The notes beneath the pieces are model-generated. The model did no database searches. It saw only the letters and a list, made by a program, of their open reading frames with translations, and was not told the DNA's origin. From the NCBI RefSeq assembly GCF_000763385.1, contig NZ_JQFA01000004.1, positions 1,736,001 through 1,800,000 on the forward strand: a stretch of 64,000 nucleotides of DNA, given 5' to 3'. The position numbers and the translations under genes are program-made. Origin of the DNA: Leptolyngbya sp. KIOST-1. GTDB taxonomy: Bacteria > Cyanobacteriota > Cyanobacteriia > Phormidesmidales > Phormidesmidaceae. Below, piece after piece: positions 10,301-19,652 of this stretch (within the stretch, counting starts at the first letter, position 1; each line of letters begins with the position of its first letter).

Positions 10301-10437
10301 GCGATCGCCAAATTTTGGCATTGATCGACCAGTTGCCCAGCACCCATGATTCCCTGGCGCAGGGGCTGCGCGCCTGGGCCAATCGCTTTCAGTTTGAGGA
10401 AATCTTGGCGCTGACCAGGACAGCGGGCTATGAATAG
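7306..10437 (+). pseudogene. 3' part of the split sensor kinase: PAS end-GAF-PAS-GAF-HisKA-HATPase-REC
   Basis: The frame is open from the right target copy. It begins with the second half of the PAS domain that starts at 5088 (KLHVETRERKLDG, GHFGVQRDETSRKQSE). A TTG at 7477 could start a 986-residue product: GAF (15-165), PAS (175-300), GAF (305-465), HisKA with [15 protein letters not shown] (His about 504), HATPase (LLNLLGNAIKFT, EDTGSGIAP, GEGTGLGLTIS), receiver (LIVEDHWEN, acceptor Asp in LMDMRMPIMDG) and the shared C-terminal module. All catalytic motifs are intact and no other stop occurs, so the disruption is young. A truncated but active kinase is possible if the downstream start is used. 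It overlaps the next gene by 8 bp (ATGAATAG). Confidence 0.85.
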
Positions 10438-13400
10438 ACGTCGCAGCCCTGGGCTTTGGCGACTGTTGCCGGGCGTGCTGGCCGCCGTGGCGATCGGGCT
10501 GTTGCTGTGGAGCAATGGGTTTCAAGCCTTAGAACATATCATCTACACTGAGCTGTTTGAACTGCGTGGCCCCACGGCCATCGACGAGCGGCTGGTGATT
10601 GTGGCTATTGACGATGCCAGCCTTGCCCAGCTAGGGCGGTTTCCCTGGCCGCGTCGGTACTACACTCAGCTGCTCAATCAGCTGAGCCGCGATCGAGCCA
10701 GCGTGGTGGCCTTCAACTTACTCTGGTCAGAGCCCAGCCCAGAGGACGCTCAACTGGCGGAGGCGATCGCGCAGCAGAGGGCGGTGGTACTGGCCCAGGC
10801 ATGGGATCCCAGGGGCGAAATGCTGACGCCGGTGCCGACCTTAAATGAGGCTGCGATCGCCACCGGTCATATTATGCGTCAGGAGGACAACGATGGCCTG
10901 GTACGTCGGCTCCAGCTCAATCGGCAGGGACAGCCCGCCCTGGCGATCGTGGCTCTGCAGGCCTACAGCTTGGTGGCAGCCCCGGCTACGCTGCCCGACG
11001 TTGCCGCTGCCTCCCTGTGGGTCAACTGGCCTGGCCCCGCCGACCAGTTCCAGACCTTTTCTTTCGCCGATGTTTTGCAGGGTAAGGTTCCAACCGCCGC
11101 TTTGCAAAACAAAATTGTGCTGGTTGGGGTAACGGCAGCCGGACTTGACCCCCTCATCACCCCCTTCGATCGCAACCCCCCGGCCAGTGGCCTGCATCTC
11201 CATGCCGCCGCTATTGATAACCTGCTCCACCCCAGGGCACTGAAGCCCCTGCAGTCCCCGCAGATTTGGCTGGTAATTCTGCTCACTGCGCCAGGGTTGA
11301 GCTGGTTTATGGCGGGTTGGAATACCCGTCAGCAGCTGATCACAATGGTTGGTCTGTGCGGCGGCTGGGGGTTGCTTAGCCTGGGGCTGTTTCACCTGCA
11401 CTACTGGTTGCCTACGGCGGCTCCGGTGTCGTTGTTTGTGGCCACGGCGGCCGCTGTAGCCCTCAGCGATCGCCTCCGCGAAGACCATCTGCTCAGGCGG
11501 CAGGTCTCCTACCTGTGGGAACACTACCACCAGGACCTGATCCTGCCTCTGGAGCCAGGGCAGCCAGTCGCCAAAACCGCAGCCCTACCCCGACCCCGGG
11601 GAGCGGTGTCGCAGGTGGCGCAACTGGCCGATCTGGCGGAGCAGTTGGGGCGTTCCCAGGCCATGCAAACGGCGATCGCTCGTACCCTACCCATGGGGCT
11701 GCTGGCGGCCGACTGGGGCGGCACCATCTGGTTTTGTAATCCTGTCGCCCTTGACCTGCTGCAGGTCGCAGTGGGTAGTCCCATCGACCAGGCTCTGATC
11801 CCCCAATGGCTTAGTCCTGCCCAGTGGCAGGCCAGTCTGGCCACCCTTAGCCTGGGCTACCCCTTCCGCTATCACGACATCCAGTGGAACAACCGCTGGT
11901 TTGACCTTGTGTTGCAGCCGCTGCCTGCCTCCCCACTGATTTCTCATTCCCCCACCAGCTCAGCTGCGCCAAGCTTTTTGCTGGTTTTAGAAGAAACGAC
12001 TGCCCACAAAGAGGCGGAGGCCAACCTGCAGCGCGCCAAGGAAGCCGCTCTGCGCGAGGCCGAGCGTAGTGAAGCCGCCAGCCGTGCCAAAGGAGACTTT
12101 TTGGCCAACATGAGCCACGAGTTGCGTACCCCGCTAAACGTAATTCTGGGTTTTACTCAGGTCATTAGCCACGATCAGTCGCTACAGATTGAGCACCGCA
12201 ACCACCTCAAAATTATCAACCGCAGTGGTCAACACTTGCTGGGCTTGATCAACGACGTTTTAGAAATGTCTAAGATTGAGTCGGGTCGAGTTCAGCTCAA
12301 TGAAACCAGTATCGATCTCTACGCTCTGCTCGCTGACTTAGAAGCCATGGTGCGCTTTAAAGCCGAAAGCAAGCACCTGAAACTAACTTTTAAACGCGCG
12401 GCTGAGCTACCCCAGTATGTCACCACTGACGAAAGCAAACTGCGCCAGGTCTTGCTCAATTTAGTTGGCAATGCGATCAAATTTACTGATGTGGGGGAGG
12501 TCAGCCTGCAGGTAAAATCCTGTGAAAATAGGTCAAATCGCCCCATCACCCTGACATTTCAGGTTGAAGATACCGGTTTGGGCATTGCGGCTGAGGAGCT
12601 TAACCACCTGTTTCAACCCTTCAGTCAGGTTGGTTCTAATCATCGTATCTCCGAGGGTACGGGTTTGGGTTTAGCTATTAGCCAAAAGTTCATTCGTCTG
12701 ATGGGAGGCGACATCACTGCCCACAGCAGCCTAGGGAAAGGGAGTATTTTTCAGTTCTACATACAGGTTGCCCTGGCCGATAGAACTGAGCCCAAAGTTT
12801 TATGGTCAGAGGGACGGGCGATCGCCCTTGCGACTAACCAGCCCGAGTACCGCATTTTAATAGTCGAAGATCAGTGGGAAAATAGTCAACTACTCGTTAA
12901 ACTCCTAGACCCCATTGGTTTTCAACTGCGGGAAGCCAGGCATGGTCAGGAAGGTGTTGAGATCTGGCAACAGTGGCATCCTCACCTGATCCTGATGGAT
13001 TTACGCATGCCCGTCATGGATGGGGTAAAAGCGACCCAGGTCATCCGTTCTATCGAGTACGATCGCCAGCAGATTCTGTGCTTGAGCAACGCTACTCCCC
13101 CCAATGGAACAGAAGTCGATGCCGCACATCTCCCCCTTGATTTTCCGAACCGCACTAAAATTATTGCGCTAACCGCCAGCGTTTTTGAAGAGACAAAATC
13201 AAACGCAGCAGCAATCGGCTGTGATGATTTTTTGCGTAAACCACTCCAGGAAACCCTGCTACTGAGCAAAATATCAGAGCACCTTGGGGTACGCTATATC
13301 TACGAAAAAAATTGCTTACAGCCCGCTGATGAGCCGAATGTTAGTTTGGCTTCTGCTCAAGAACTGGCTGATCTGCTGGCGGAGATGCCCTCAGACTGGA

Positions 13401-13567
13401 TTCAACAACTTCATGACTGTGCTATTCGAGGCATTGACAAAGTAATTTTGAGCTTGATCCAACAAATACCCGCGAACCTTGCTCCGTTGACCATAGCGCT
13501 GACCCACTGGGCAGAGAATTTCCTCTTCGACGAAATTATTTTCCTCACCCATTCGCAGCTTAAATAA
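10430..13567 (+). CDS. CHASE2-PAS hybrid histidine kinase with receiver
   Basis: The product has 1,045 residues. An N-terminal membrane helix (8-24) is followed by a CHASE2 extracytoplasmic sensor (about 35-275; LVIVAIDDASLAQLGRFPW). Three membrane helices come next (280-345), then a PAS-like segment (420-520) and HisKA with [15 protein letters not shown] (His about 562). The HATPase domain has LLNLVGNAIKFT, EDTGLGIAAEEL and GTGLGLAIS. A receiver follows (LIVEDQWEN, acceptor Asp in LILMDLRMPVMDG), and the tail is the shared C-terminal module DWIQQLHDCAIRG. The ATG overlaps the stop of the upstream kinase (ATGAATAG), suggesting translational coupling. It is predicted to be an inner-membrane sensor; the ligand is unknown. 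Confidence 0.92.
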   Translation: MNRRRSPGLWRLLPGVLAAVAIGLLLWSNGFQALEHIIYTELFELRGPTAIDERLVIVAIDDASLAQLGRFPWPRRYYTQLLNQLSRDRASVVAFNLLWSEPSPEDAQLAEAIAQQRAVVLAQAWDPRGEMLTPVPTLNEAAIATGHIMRQEDNDGLVRRLQLNRQGQPALAIVALQAYSLVAAPATLPDVAAASLWVNWPGPADQFQTFSFADVLQGKVPTAALQNKIVLVGVTAAGLDPLITPFDRNPPASGLHLHAAAIDNLLHPRALKPLQSPQIWLVILLTAPGLSWFMAGWNTRQQLITMVGLCGGWGLLSLGLFHLHYWLPTAAPVSLFVATAAAVALSDRLREDHLLRRQVSYLWEHYHQDLILPLEPGQPVAKTAALPRPRGAVSQVAQLADLAEQLGRSQAMQTAIARTLPMGLLAADWGGTIWFCNPVALDLLQVAVGSPIDQALIPQWLSPAQWQASLATLSLGYPFRYHDIQWNNRWFDLVLQPLPASPLISHSPTSSAAPSFLLVLEETTAHKEAEANLQRAKEAALREAERSEAASRAKGDFLANMSHELRTPLNVILGFTQVISHDQSLQIEHRNHLKIINRSGQHLLGLINDVLEMSKIESGRVQLNETSIDLYALLADLEAMVRFKAESKHLKLTFKRAAELPQYVTTDESKLRQVLLNLVGNAIKFTDVGEVSLQVKSCENRSNRPITLTFQVEDTGLGIAAEELNHLFQPFSQVGSNHRISEGTGLGLAISQKFIRLMGGDITAHSSLGKGSIFQFYIQVALADRTEPKVLWSEGRAIALATNQPEYRILIVEDQWENSQLLVKLLDPIGFQLREARHGQEGVEIWQQWHPHLILMDLRMPVMDGVKATQVIRSIEYDRQQILCLSNATPPNGTEVDAAHLPLDFPNRTKIIALTASVFEETKSNAAAIGCDDFLRKPLQETLLLSKISEHLGVRYIYEKNCLQPADEPNVSLASAQELADLLAEMPSDWIQQLHDCAIRGIDKVILSLIQQIPANLAPLTIALTHWAENFLFDEIIFLTHSQLK

Positions 13568-13601
13568 ACACACTTCATCGACCAACATTAACCCTTCTAA
13601 G

Positions 13602-15452
13602 ATGCACCTCAGGCTGTTTCGATATCTAACCTTCAAGCAATCGCCTAAACTGCCACTTCGACTAATATTGGTGGTTCCCTTTGTTTCGCAGGTAGCTTTA
13701 GCGGTGGGTTTGACCGGTTGGTTCTCACTCCTGAATGGTGAAAAAGCCATTGCTGAACTTGTTACTCAACTACATCTTCACCTGGCCAGCCAAGTTACGC
13801 ATCACCTTGAAGATCGTTTGGCTTTACCTATTTTGATTAATGAGCTAAATACAGATGCGATCAACACTGGCCGCTTAGATCTGAGTAACTTTGAACAGAT
13901 CGAACAAACATTTCACCGCCAAATAAAATTGTTCGACGTAGGTTATATCAATTTTGCTAACCCTCAAGGAGAGTTCATTGGTATTGAGCGGTCGAGCAAC
14001 GGTCAAATACTAATCAACGAAACGCGCCAACCGTTCTTATCCAGAATGTCTATTTACCAAACCGATGCAGAGGGGAACCGCATAGGGCTAATGGAGGTTA
14101 GCCATGATCAGCCTCCAGTGGTAGAGGAAGCCTGGTATGCTGACGCGATTGCGGCCCAAGCACCCGCCTGGAGTAGTATCTACCAGTGGGATGACAAACC
14201 TGAAATCATGTCTATTTCATCTAGCTATCCTATTTATGATGAGGACAATACTCTGCAGGGAGTAATTGGCGTCGACTTGCTGATTTCCGACTTAAACCAA
14301 TTCTTGAGAGATTTAGATTCTGGTGGAGAAATATTTATTGTTGAGCGCAGTGGTTTGCTAGTAGCCAGCTCAAAACCAGAACCTTTTTTTGCTAATAATG
14401 CCGACAATAGTCGTTCTTATGCTGTTGAAAGCAAACATCTTCTAATCCAAAAGGCAGCGAAATGTTTGCTTAATAAATATGGCAGTTTTAGCGAGATTAA
14501 GTCTAGTCAGCAGTTTGACTTTCCCGTTTTAGGGAAGCGAGACTTTCTTCAGGTGACTCCTTGGCAGGATTCCTATGGCTTAGACTGGCTAATCGTAATT
14601 GTAGTGCCCAGATCAAATTTTATGGAGCAGATTAATGCCAATACGCGCACTACAGTGCTGCTGTGTTTGCTAGCTTTAATATCTGCTATTTTTCTGGGTC
14701 TGATAACTTCACGATGGATGAGCCAGTATATCCATCGTTTGGTGAAAGTTACCCAGGAGATTGCTGACGGAAATCTCGAGCAAACAGTTGATAGCCAACC
14801 TATCCAAGAGCTAGATGATTTAGCTCAGACCGTCAATCAAATGGCTCTGGAATTAAAGGAATCTTTTTTTGAACTTGAAGATCGAGTTGCCCAACGCACC
14901 GCTGAACTCTTAGAAGCAAAAAATACTGCTGAGATGGCTAGTCGTGCGAAAAGCGAGTTTTTGGAGTCTATCAGCCATGAGTTGAGAACCCCTCTCAATG
15001 CTATTTTAGGCGTTACCCAGGTGTTTCAGAGCAGTGATTCTCTCAGCCCTGAAGACCAGGAAAACTGGCAAATAATCTATCGAAACGGCAACCATTTGCT
15101 GGCACTAATTAATGACCTACTAGCAATCGCGAAAATTGGCAAATATCAAATGGAGCTAGCGAGCGATCGGTTTGACCAACGGTTGACGCCGCAGTTTTCC
15201 GATAGCGAACAATTGGACAAGCCACCTGTAGATCTAGACCTTAAAGGCTACCTGACGCAGATGTCCCCTGATTGGATTGATCAGCTTCACTGCGCTGCTA
15301 TAAAGGGGCTTGATCACGATATCATTTATCTTATTAGTCAAATTCCAGCAGAACTTTCTTTGTTGGCTTTTAGCTTAACTGCCTGGGCCAAGGACTTTCG
15401 GTTTGAAAACATAATTGATTTAATTCAAAAAATAAAAGAAGATTATGAATAA
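13602..15452 (+). CDS. Cache-HAMP sensor with HisKA but no ATPase domain
   Basis: The product has 616 residues. A membrane helix near residues 25-45 and another at about 345-367 (LLCLLALISAIFLGLI) enclose a double-Cache-like periplasmic sensor (SIYQWDDKPEIMSISSSYP, GVIGVDLLISDLN). HAMP (368-420) and a coiled coil lead to His[16 protein letters not shown]. After the HisKA helices (LINDLLAIAKIG) the HATPase domain is absent. The protein passes through a short linker into the shared C-terminal module (DWIDQLHCAAIKG). It cannot phosphorylate by itself and may act as a receptor subunit or phosphotransfer partner. The last codons overlap the next kinase (ATGAATAA), which could supply catalysis. The deletion is clean, with no frameshift. 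Confidence 0.88.
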   Translation: MHLRLFRYLTFKQSPKLPLRLILVVPFVSQVALAVGLTGWFSLLNGEKAIAELVTQLHLHLASQVTHHLEDRLALPILINELNTDAINTGRLDLSNFEQIEQTFHRQIKLFDVGYINFANPQGEFIGIERSSNGQILINETRQPFLSRMSIYQTDAEGNRIGLMEVSHDQPPVVEEAWYADAIAAQAPAWSSIYQWDDKPEIMSISSSYPIYDEDNTLQGVIGVDLLISDLNQFLRDLDSGGEIFIVERSGLLVASSKPEPFFANNADNSRSYAVESKHLLIQKAAKCLLNKYGSFSEIKSSQQFDFPVLGKRDFLQVTPWQDSYGLDWLIVIVVPRSNFMEQINANTRTTVLLCLLALISAIFLGLITSRWMSQYIHRLVKVTQEIADGNLEQTVDSQPIQELDDLAQTVNQMALELKESFFELEDRVAQRTAELLEAKNTAEMASRAKSEFLESISHELRTPLNAILGVTQVFQSSDSLSPEDQENWQIIYRNGNHLLALINDLLAIAKIGKYQMELASDRFDQRLTPQFSDSEQLDKPPVDLDLKGYLTQMSPDWIDQLHCAAIKGLDHDIIYLISQIPAELSLLAFSLTAWAKDFRFENIIDLIQKIKEDYE

Positions 15453-16590
15453 GGTAGCCAACCTAAGCAGCTATTCTCAAGACAGCAAGAGAGTAGATAT
15501 TTTACTCGTAGATGACACCCCGGACAATCTGCGAGTATTGTCTGCCATGTTAACAAACCAAGGGTATGAGGTTCGTAAGGCTTTAAGTGGGCAGCGGGCG
15601 ATCGCCTCTGTCCAAGCCGACCCGCCAGATTTAATTTTGCTCGACATCAAAATGCCTGAAATGGATGGCTATAGGGTTTGTCAGCATTTGAAGGCAGACC
15701 CCAAAACCCGAGATGTACCCATTATTTTTATCAGTGCGCTAGACGATGCTACAGATAAGGTTAGGGCTTTTGCGGCGGGAGGGGTTGACTATGTTACCAA
15801 GCCTTTTCAAGAAATGGAGGTCCTAGCCCGAATTGAGCACCAGCTCTGTATTCAGAGACTACAGCAACAGTTGATAGAGCACAATCGAGAACTTGTTCGC
15901 TCCAATCGAGAGTTAGAGCAATTTGCCTATGTCGTTTCCCACGACCTGCAGCAGCCGCTGCAAGGCATTACTGGATTTGCAAAAATTATGCAGCTAACCT
16001 ACCAAGAGACTCTGGATGAGGCAGCTTTAGACTATCTCAACCGGATCTACAACTCCGGTAGTCGAATGCAGATTCTAATCCAAGAGCTATTGTCCTACTC
16101 CAAGGTAGGGGTCGGAGATAAGGCGATGATTCCGGTTGATGTTAAAGAGGTTTTGAAGCAGGTCTTAGATAATCTTCACAGCGATATTATCCAGGGTGAA
16201 ATTAGCGTTGACTATGAATCGCTTCCCACGGTGCTGGGTTATGAAGCTCAGCTAATTCAGTTGTTGCAAAATCTTATTAGCAACGCTATTAAATTTGTCC
16301 ATCCTGGGACGCCCCCAAAAATTGAAATTTCTGTGCGGGAGGATGGTAATCACTGGCTATTTCAGATTCGCGATCATGGTATAGGTATTGAGTCCCATAA
16401 CCTTGAAAAAGTTTTTGATATCTTTCGAAGAACCCAGGCTGCGGAACATTATCCAGGCACTGGCATTGGCCTAGCTACCTGTAAAAAAATTGTTGAGAAC
16501 CACGGTGGACGAATTTGGGTTACGTCTCAGCCAGGCGTAGGAACGACGTTCTTTTTCACGCTGTTGCCCTGTTCAGGTTACGTTGGATGA
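15445..16590 (+). CDS. Receiver-histidine kinase of the phytochrome/bacteriophytochrome-like HisKA type
   Basis: The product has 381 residues. The receiver (about 17-135) has LLVDDTPDN, acceptor Asp in LLDIKMPEMDG and Lys in YVTKPF. The HisKA motif is VVSHDLQQPLQGITGF, the variant common in cyanobacterial light/stress kinases. The HATPase domain has LLQNLISNAIKF, RDHGIGIE and GTGIGLATC. It is soluble, with no sensor of its own. The start codon overlaps the end of the preceding Cache-HAMP protein by 8 bp, so the two are probably made together; that neighbour lacks an ATPase domain. It ends the signalling operon. Confidence 0.9.
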   Translation: MNKVANLSSYSQDSKRVDILLVDDTPDNLRVLSAMLTNQGYEVRKALSGQRAIASVQADPPDLILLDIKMPEMDGYRVCQHLKADPKTRDVPIIFISALDDATDKVRAFAAGGVDYVTKPFQEMEVLARIEHQLCIQRLQQQLIEHNRELVRSNRELEQFAYVVSHDLQQPLQGITGFAKIMQLTYQETLDEAALDYLNRIYNSGSRMQILIQELLSYSKVGVGDKAMIPVDVKEVLKQVLDNLHSDIIQGEISVDYESLPTVLGYEAQLIQLLQNLISNAIKFVHPGTPPKIEISVREDGNHWLFQIRDHGIGIESHNLEKVFDIFRRTQAAEHYPGTGIGLATCKKIVENHGGRIWVTSQPGVGTTFFFTLLPCSGYVG

Positions 16591-16787
16591 ACGCCCACCA
16601 GGCTTAGCAACGACCACCCCATTCAGGCTGCTGACTTAAGTTGGATTGCCAGAAGACCCCCAACGCCATGAATGGGGCCACGCGACAGTATGTGTTGGGA
16701 AACCCCTATGTCTCCGTATTTGATGTCCACAGGAATGCCACATTTGATGCATACACTTTAAAAGTGTACGTAACTCATCGAGAGGGG

Positions 16788-16914
16788 TATAGCCATCGCC
16801 AGAACCGTTAGGACATGACCAATGCCCCTGAAGCGATGGCTGTACGGCATCGCACCGCCCGAGTTTATGCCTTTGGAAGAGGCCAATATCCTAAGCGCAA
16901 TGGCCATCGCTATA
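16788..16914 (-). repeat. 127-bp MITE-like repeat, family 1, copy B (inverted)
   Basis: This is the reverse complement of the repeat at 1761-1887, of the same length, with ends TATAGCCATCGCCAGAACCG and GCAATGGCCATCGCTATA. The centre differs by scattered substitutions. It lies between the kinase operon and the next gene. Confidence 0.85.
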
Positions 16915-16979
16915 AGGGAAGTACCCGATTGGTCTAATTCTAAATACTTAGCCAATATCAGCAATCTTCACAGTCCTAG

Positions 16980-17001
16980 AAACACCTCAAAAGAGGTGTT
17001 T
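16980..17001 (+). terminator. Hairpin, possible terminator
   Basis: AAACACCTC-AAAA-GAGGTGTTT forms a 9-bp stem, with outer CCTAG/CTAGG pairing possible. No strong T-run follows, so termination is uncertain. Confidence 0.4.
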
Positions 17002-17317
17002 AGACTAGGCTAGATTGTTGTTCAAGGGTTAGCAACTCTATGTTGGGTTCGCAATCAGACTGACGACATAGCAAGGATTTCCGAAGTTAATTTGAACAGC
17101 CTGAGCCTTGAGATTATGCTTAGCAGGTCAGGATAGCTTCCAAAAAGCTAAGTGATATTGCCGATCTAAAACAACAATTTTATTTGCTATTAATTGGATG
17201 TTCTATAGCAATAAATAGCTGCCTGTCTTTTTTAGCTCAAAGAGTTTGTAAGCGTAACTTATAAAACGGAAAAGGAAATCCTGAGCACATTGGTGATACA
17301 TTTTTTACATTGATGCG

Positions 17318-19528
17318 ATGTTACAAAGCTTAAAAATGGAAAAAACTTCAACGGAAGTAGTTGATGGAAATGCCTGTGAAGTCGTTGCATCTAACCAAAG
17401 TAGTATTCAGGAATTAGAATACTACTCTAGAATTGGCAAGCCCAGTAGGCATGCATTGATCGTTTGCGATAGTAATACGATTCGGATTTTTCCCCTGGAA
17501 AAGGAAAAGCTAACCATTGGTCGCCATAATAGCAACGATATTGTTCTGCAGTATAAGGGGGTTTCTCGCCACCATGCCGTCATTCAGGCTATAGGTGAAA
17601 CCTGCTGGATTGCCGATGGCAATGAGCAGGGAAAACCAAGTATGAATGGCCTGGCCATCAATGGTGTAGTGCGTAAGTCTCAACAGCTTCAGGATGGTGA
17701 TCTAATTGTCATTTGTCGGGGTGTTTATTCACTATTTGTCAAACTTGAGGATGGCGATCGCAGTCCACTTGGTTATAAAAACTTTAAGAAGTTCCTGCTT
17801 GCCTGCATGCATCAGGAGCAATTATCTGATTTGCCTGCAAAAGTCCTATCGCAAACCATATCCCCAGAGTTCGTAGTATGCCTGGACGAAATAGGCACTA
17901 TTTTATCCTTTAAAGAGGCTTTAGATATTCAAGATCTAAGCCTTTTTCGCCTATTCAAGCACAATATAGGTCGGCCTATTGACCACGTACTTGCTTCTGC
18001 TGATGAGTACAAGGTTATTAAGGCTATACAAGACATCAAAAGCATGAAGCCTGTTGAGCCCATTATTTGCGAGTTAATTACTGATCAGGAAAATAGCTTT
18101 TATGAAGTGCAGATTACGGCTGTGCGTCCTAACGTATTTGCCGCAAAATTCAAGCATACTCCTCAGAAAAGCTCTTTGGAAGAAAAGCTTTTGCACGATG
18201 TTCGTCATGATGCTCTGACTCAGTTGCCCAATCGCACATTATTTTTGAGAAAAGTTTCACGCCTGATTCAGGCCCATAGAGAGAAGGAAACCATTCCTCT
18301 ATACGCCATTTTATTTATCGATCTCGATCGCTTTAAACTGGTGAATGACAGCTTTGGACACCTGGTTGGCGATCAGTTCTTAGTCCAGGTCTCTGAACGA
18401 CTGAAGGCTTGTATGCGTCCCTCCGATCTGATCGCTAGACTTGGCGGAGATGAGTTTTCAATTTTATTGGAAGACCTAAACAGCACCGATGAAAGCATAG
18501 AGATCGCGATGCGAATTCAGCGAGAAATTTCAAAGCCCCTCAGTTTGAATGGACATGAGGTTTTTCCCAGCGCCAGCATTGGCATTGCGACCAGTGATTT
18601 GCGCTATCAGTGCGTAGAAGATATTTTGCGAGATGCAGATACCGCCATGTATCAGGCCAAGTTTTCAGGGCGGTCTCGCTATGTGGTGTTTAATCATCAC
18701 ATGCAGGGCAAAGCGATGGACAGTTTGAAGTTGGACGGCGATTTGAGACGAGCGCTGCAAAATCAAGAGTTCTGCATGGTTTATCAGCCCATTGTTGCCC
18801 TCAAGGGGCAAACTTTAATGGGATTTGAAGCACTGATTCGCTGGCATCATCCAGAACGGGGGCTGCTGAGTCCATCGGAATTTATTGCCCAGGCTGAGGA
18901 AAATGGCTTGATCACCGAGATTGGCACCTGGGCTTTAGACGCGGTTTGTGCCCAAATGCAGGCCTGGAACCAGATTTCACCGGAGTGTCAAGAGCTGTCG
19001 GTCAGTATCAATATCTCGTCTCAGCAGATGGCCGACGCCCGGTTACTGAAGACAATTCAAATGATGCTGGATAAGTATGCTATTCGCTCGGAGCAGCTGA
19101 AGCTTGAAATCACCGAAAGTATTGTGATGGACAACAGTCAATCAGCGGTCGATATCTTTAACCAGCTCAGGCAGCTGGGGGTGCAAATCTATATTGACGA
19201 TTTTGGTACCGGCTATTCCTCGCTGAGCTACCTGCATCGATTCCCCATTGATGCCCTAAAAATCGATCGCTCGTTTATTGCCAGCATCGACGGTTCTGAC
19301 GAAACAACCAGCCTCAGCATTACCCAGTCTATCATCGGCCTAGCTCACAACCTGGGGGTTAAGGTCGTAGCTGAGGGGATCGAAACGGTGCGGCACTTGC
19401 TTTACCTCGAGGCATCGCAGTGCGACTATGGCCAGGGCTACTTGTTTGCCAAACCCCTAGACGTATCCCAGGCTACTGCCATGATTCAAGCTCCAGATCG
19501 GCGGGTATGGCACTACGGCGATCACTAG
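17318..19528 (+). CDS. FHA-GGDEF-EAL c-di-GMP turnover protein
   Basis: The product has 736 residues. An FHA domain (about 45-145; LTIGRHNSNDIVLQYKGVSR, HHAVIQ) should bind phosphothreonine peptides. A PAS-like stretch (185-275) follows. The GGDEF domain carries an intact LARLGGDEFSILLEDL and could make c-di-GMP. The EAL domain has GFEALIRWHHPERG, SINISSQQMAD, EITESIVMDN and IDDFGTGYSSLSYLHRFP, consistent with active phosphodiesterase. No membrane segment is seen. It is a paralogue of the gene at 59209, with the same domain order and many shared motifs. An in-frame second ATG lies at 17336. It is probably expressed from its own promoter in the AT-rich upstream region. Confidence 0.92.
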   Translation: MLQSLKMEKTSTEVVDGNACEVVASNQSSIQELEYYSRIGKPSRHALIVCDSNTIRIFPLEKEKLTIGRHNSNDIVLQYKGVSRHHAVIQAIGETCWIADGNEQGKPSMNGLAINGVVRKSQQLQDGDLIVICRGVYSLFVKLEDGDRSPLGYKNFKKFLLACMHQEQLSDLPAKVLSQTISPEFVVCLDEIGTILSFKEALDIQDLSLFRLFKHNIGRPIDHVLASADEYKVIKAIQDIKSMKPVEPIICELITDQENSFYEVQITAVRPNVFAAKFKHTPQKSSLEEKLLHDVRHDALTQLPNRTLFLRKVSRLIQAHREKETIPLYAILFIDLDRFKLVNDSFGHLVGDQFLVQVSERLKACMRPSDLIARLGGDEFSILLEDLNSTDESIEIAMRIQREISKPLSLNGHEVFPSASIGIATSDLRYQCVEDILRDADTAMYQAKFSGRSRYVVFNHHMQGKAMDSLKLDGDLRRALQNQEFCMVYQPIVALKGQTLMGFEALIRWHHPERGLLSPSEFIAQAEENGLITEIGTWALDAVCAQMQAWNQISPECQELSVSINISSQQMADARLLKTIQMMLDKYAIRSEQLKLEITESIVMDNSQSAVDIFNQLRQLGVQIYIDDFGTGYSSLSYLHRFPIDALKIDRSFIASIDGSDETTSLSITQSIIGLAHNLGVKVVAEGIETVRHLLYLEASQCDYGQGYLFAKPLDVSQATAMIQAPDRRVWHYGDH

Positions 19529-19543
19529 AACCGGTGACAAAAT

Positions 19544-19567
19544 TATAGTGATGGCCATTGCGTTCAG
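19544..19567 (+). repeat. Partial copy of MITE-like repeat, family 1
   Basis: TATAGTGATGGCCATTGCGTT matches the left end of the 127-bp repeat, then the sequence diverges. A different inverted repeat follows: TTCAGCCAAGGCGA against TTAGCGACATGGCTGA at about 19610-19625. It lies 15 bp after a stop codon, like other copies. Confidence 0.5.
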
Positions 19568-19652
19568 CCAAGGCGAATGCCTCAGGAGGCTGAGAACAGG
19601 GCTGACGCCGTTAGCGACATGGCTGAGGGACTCTTGCTGAGGCTGCAAAGGG

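Larger units (their letters stand above)
16591..17317. other. 727-bp intergenic region
   Basis: It holds a palindrome ACACTTTAAAAGTGT near 16755-16769, MITE-like repeat copy B (16788-16914) and a hairpin (16980-17001). An AT-rich stretch (17100-17317) is the likely promoter and leader of the FHA-GGDEF-EAL gene. No gene was seen. Confidence 0.5.
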
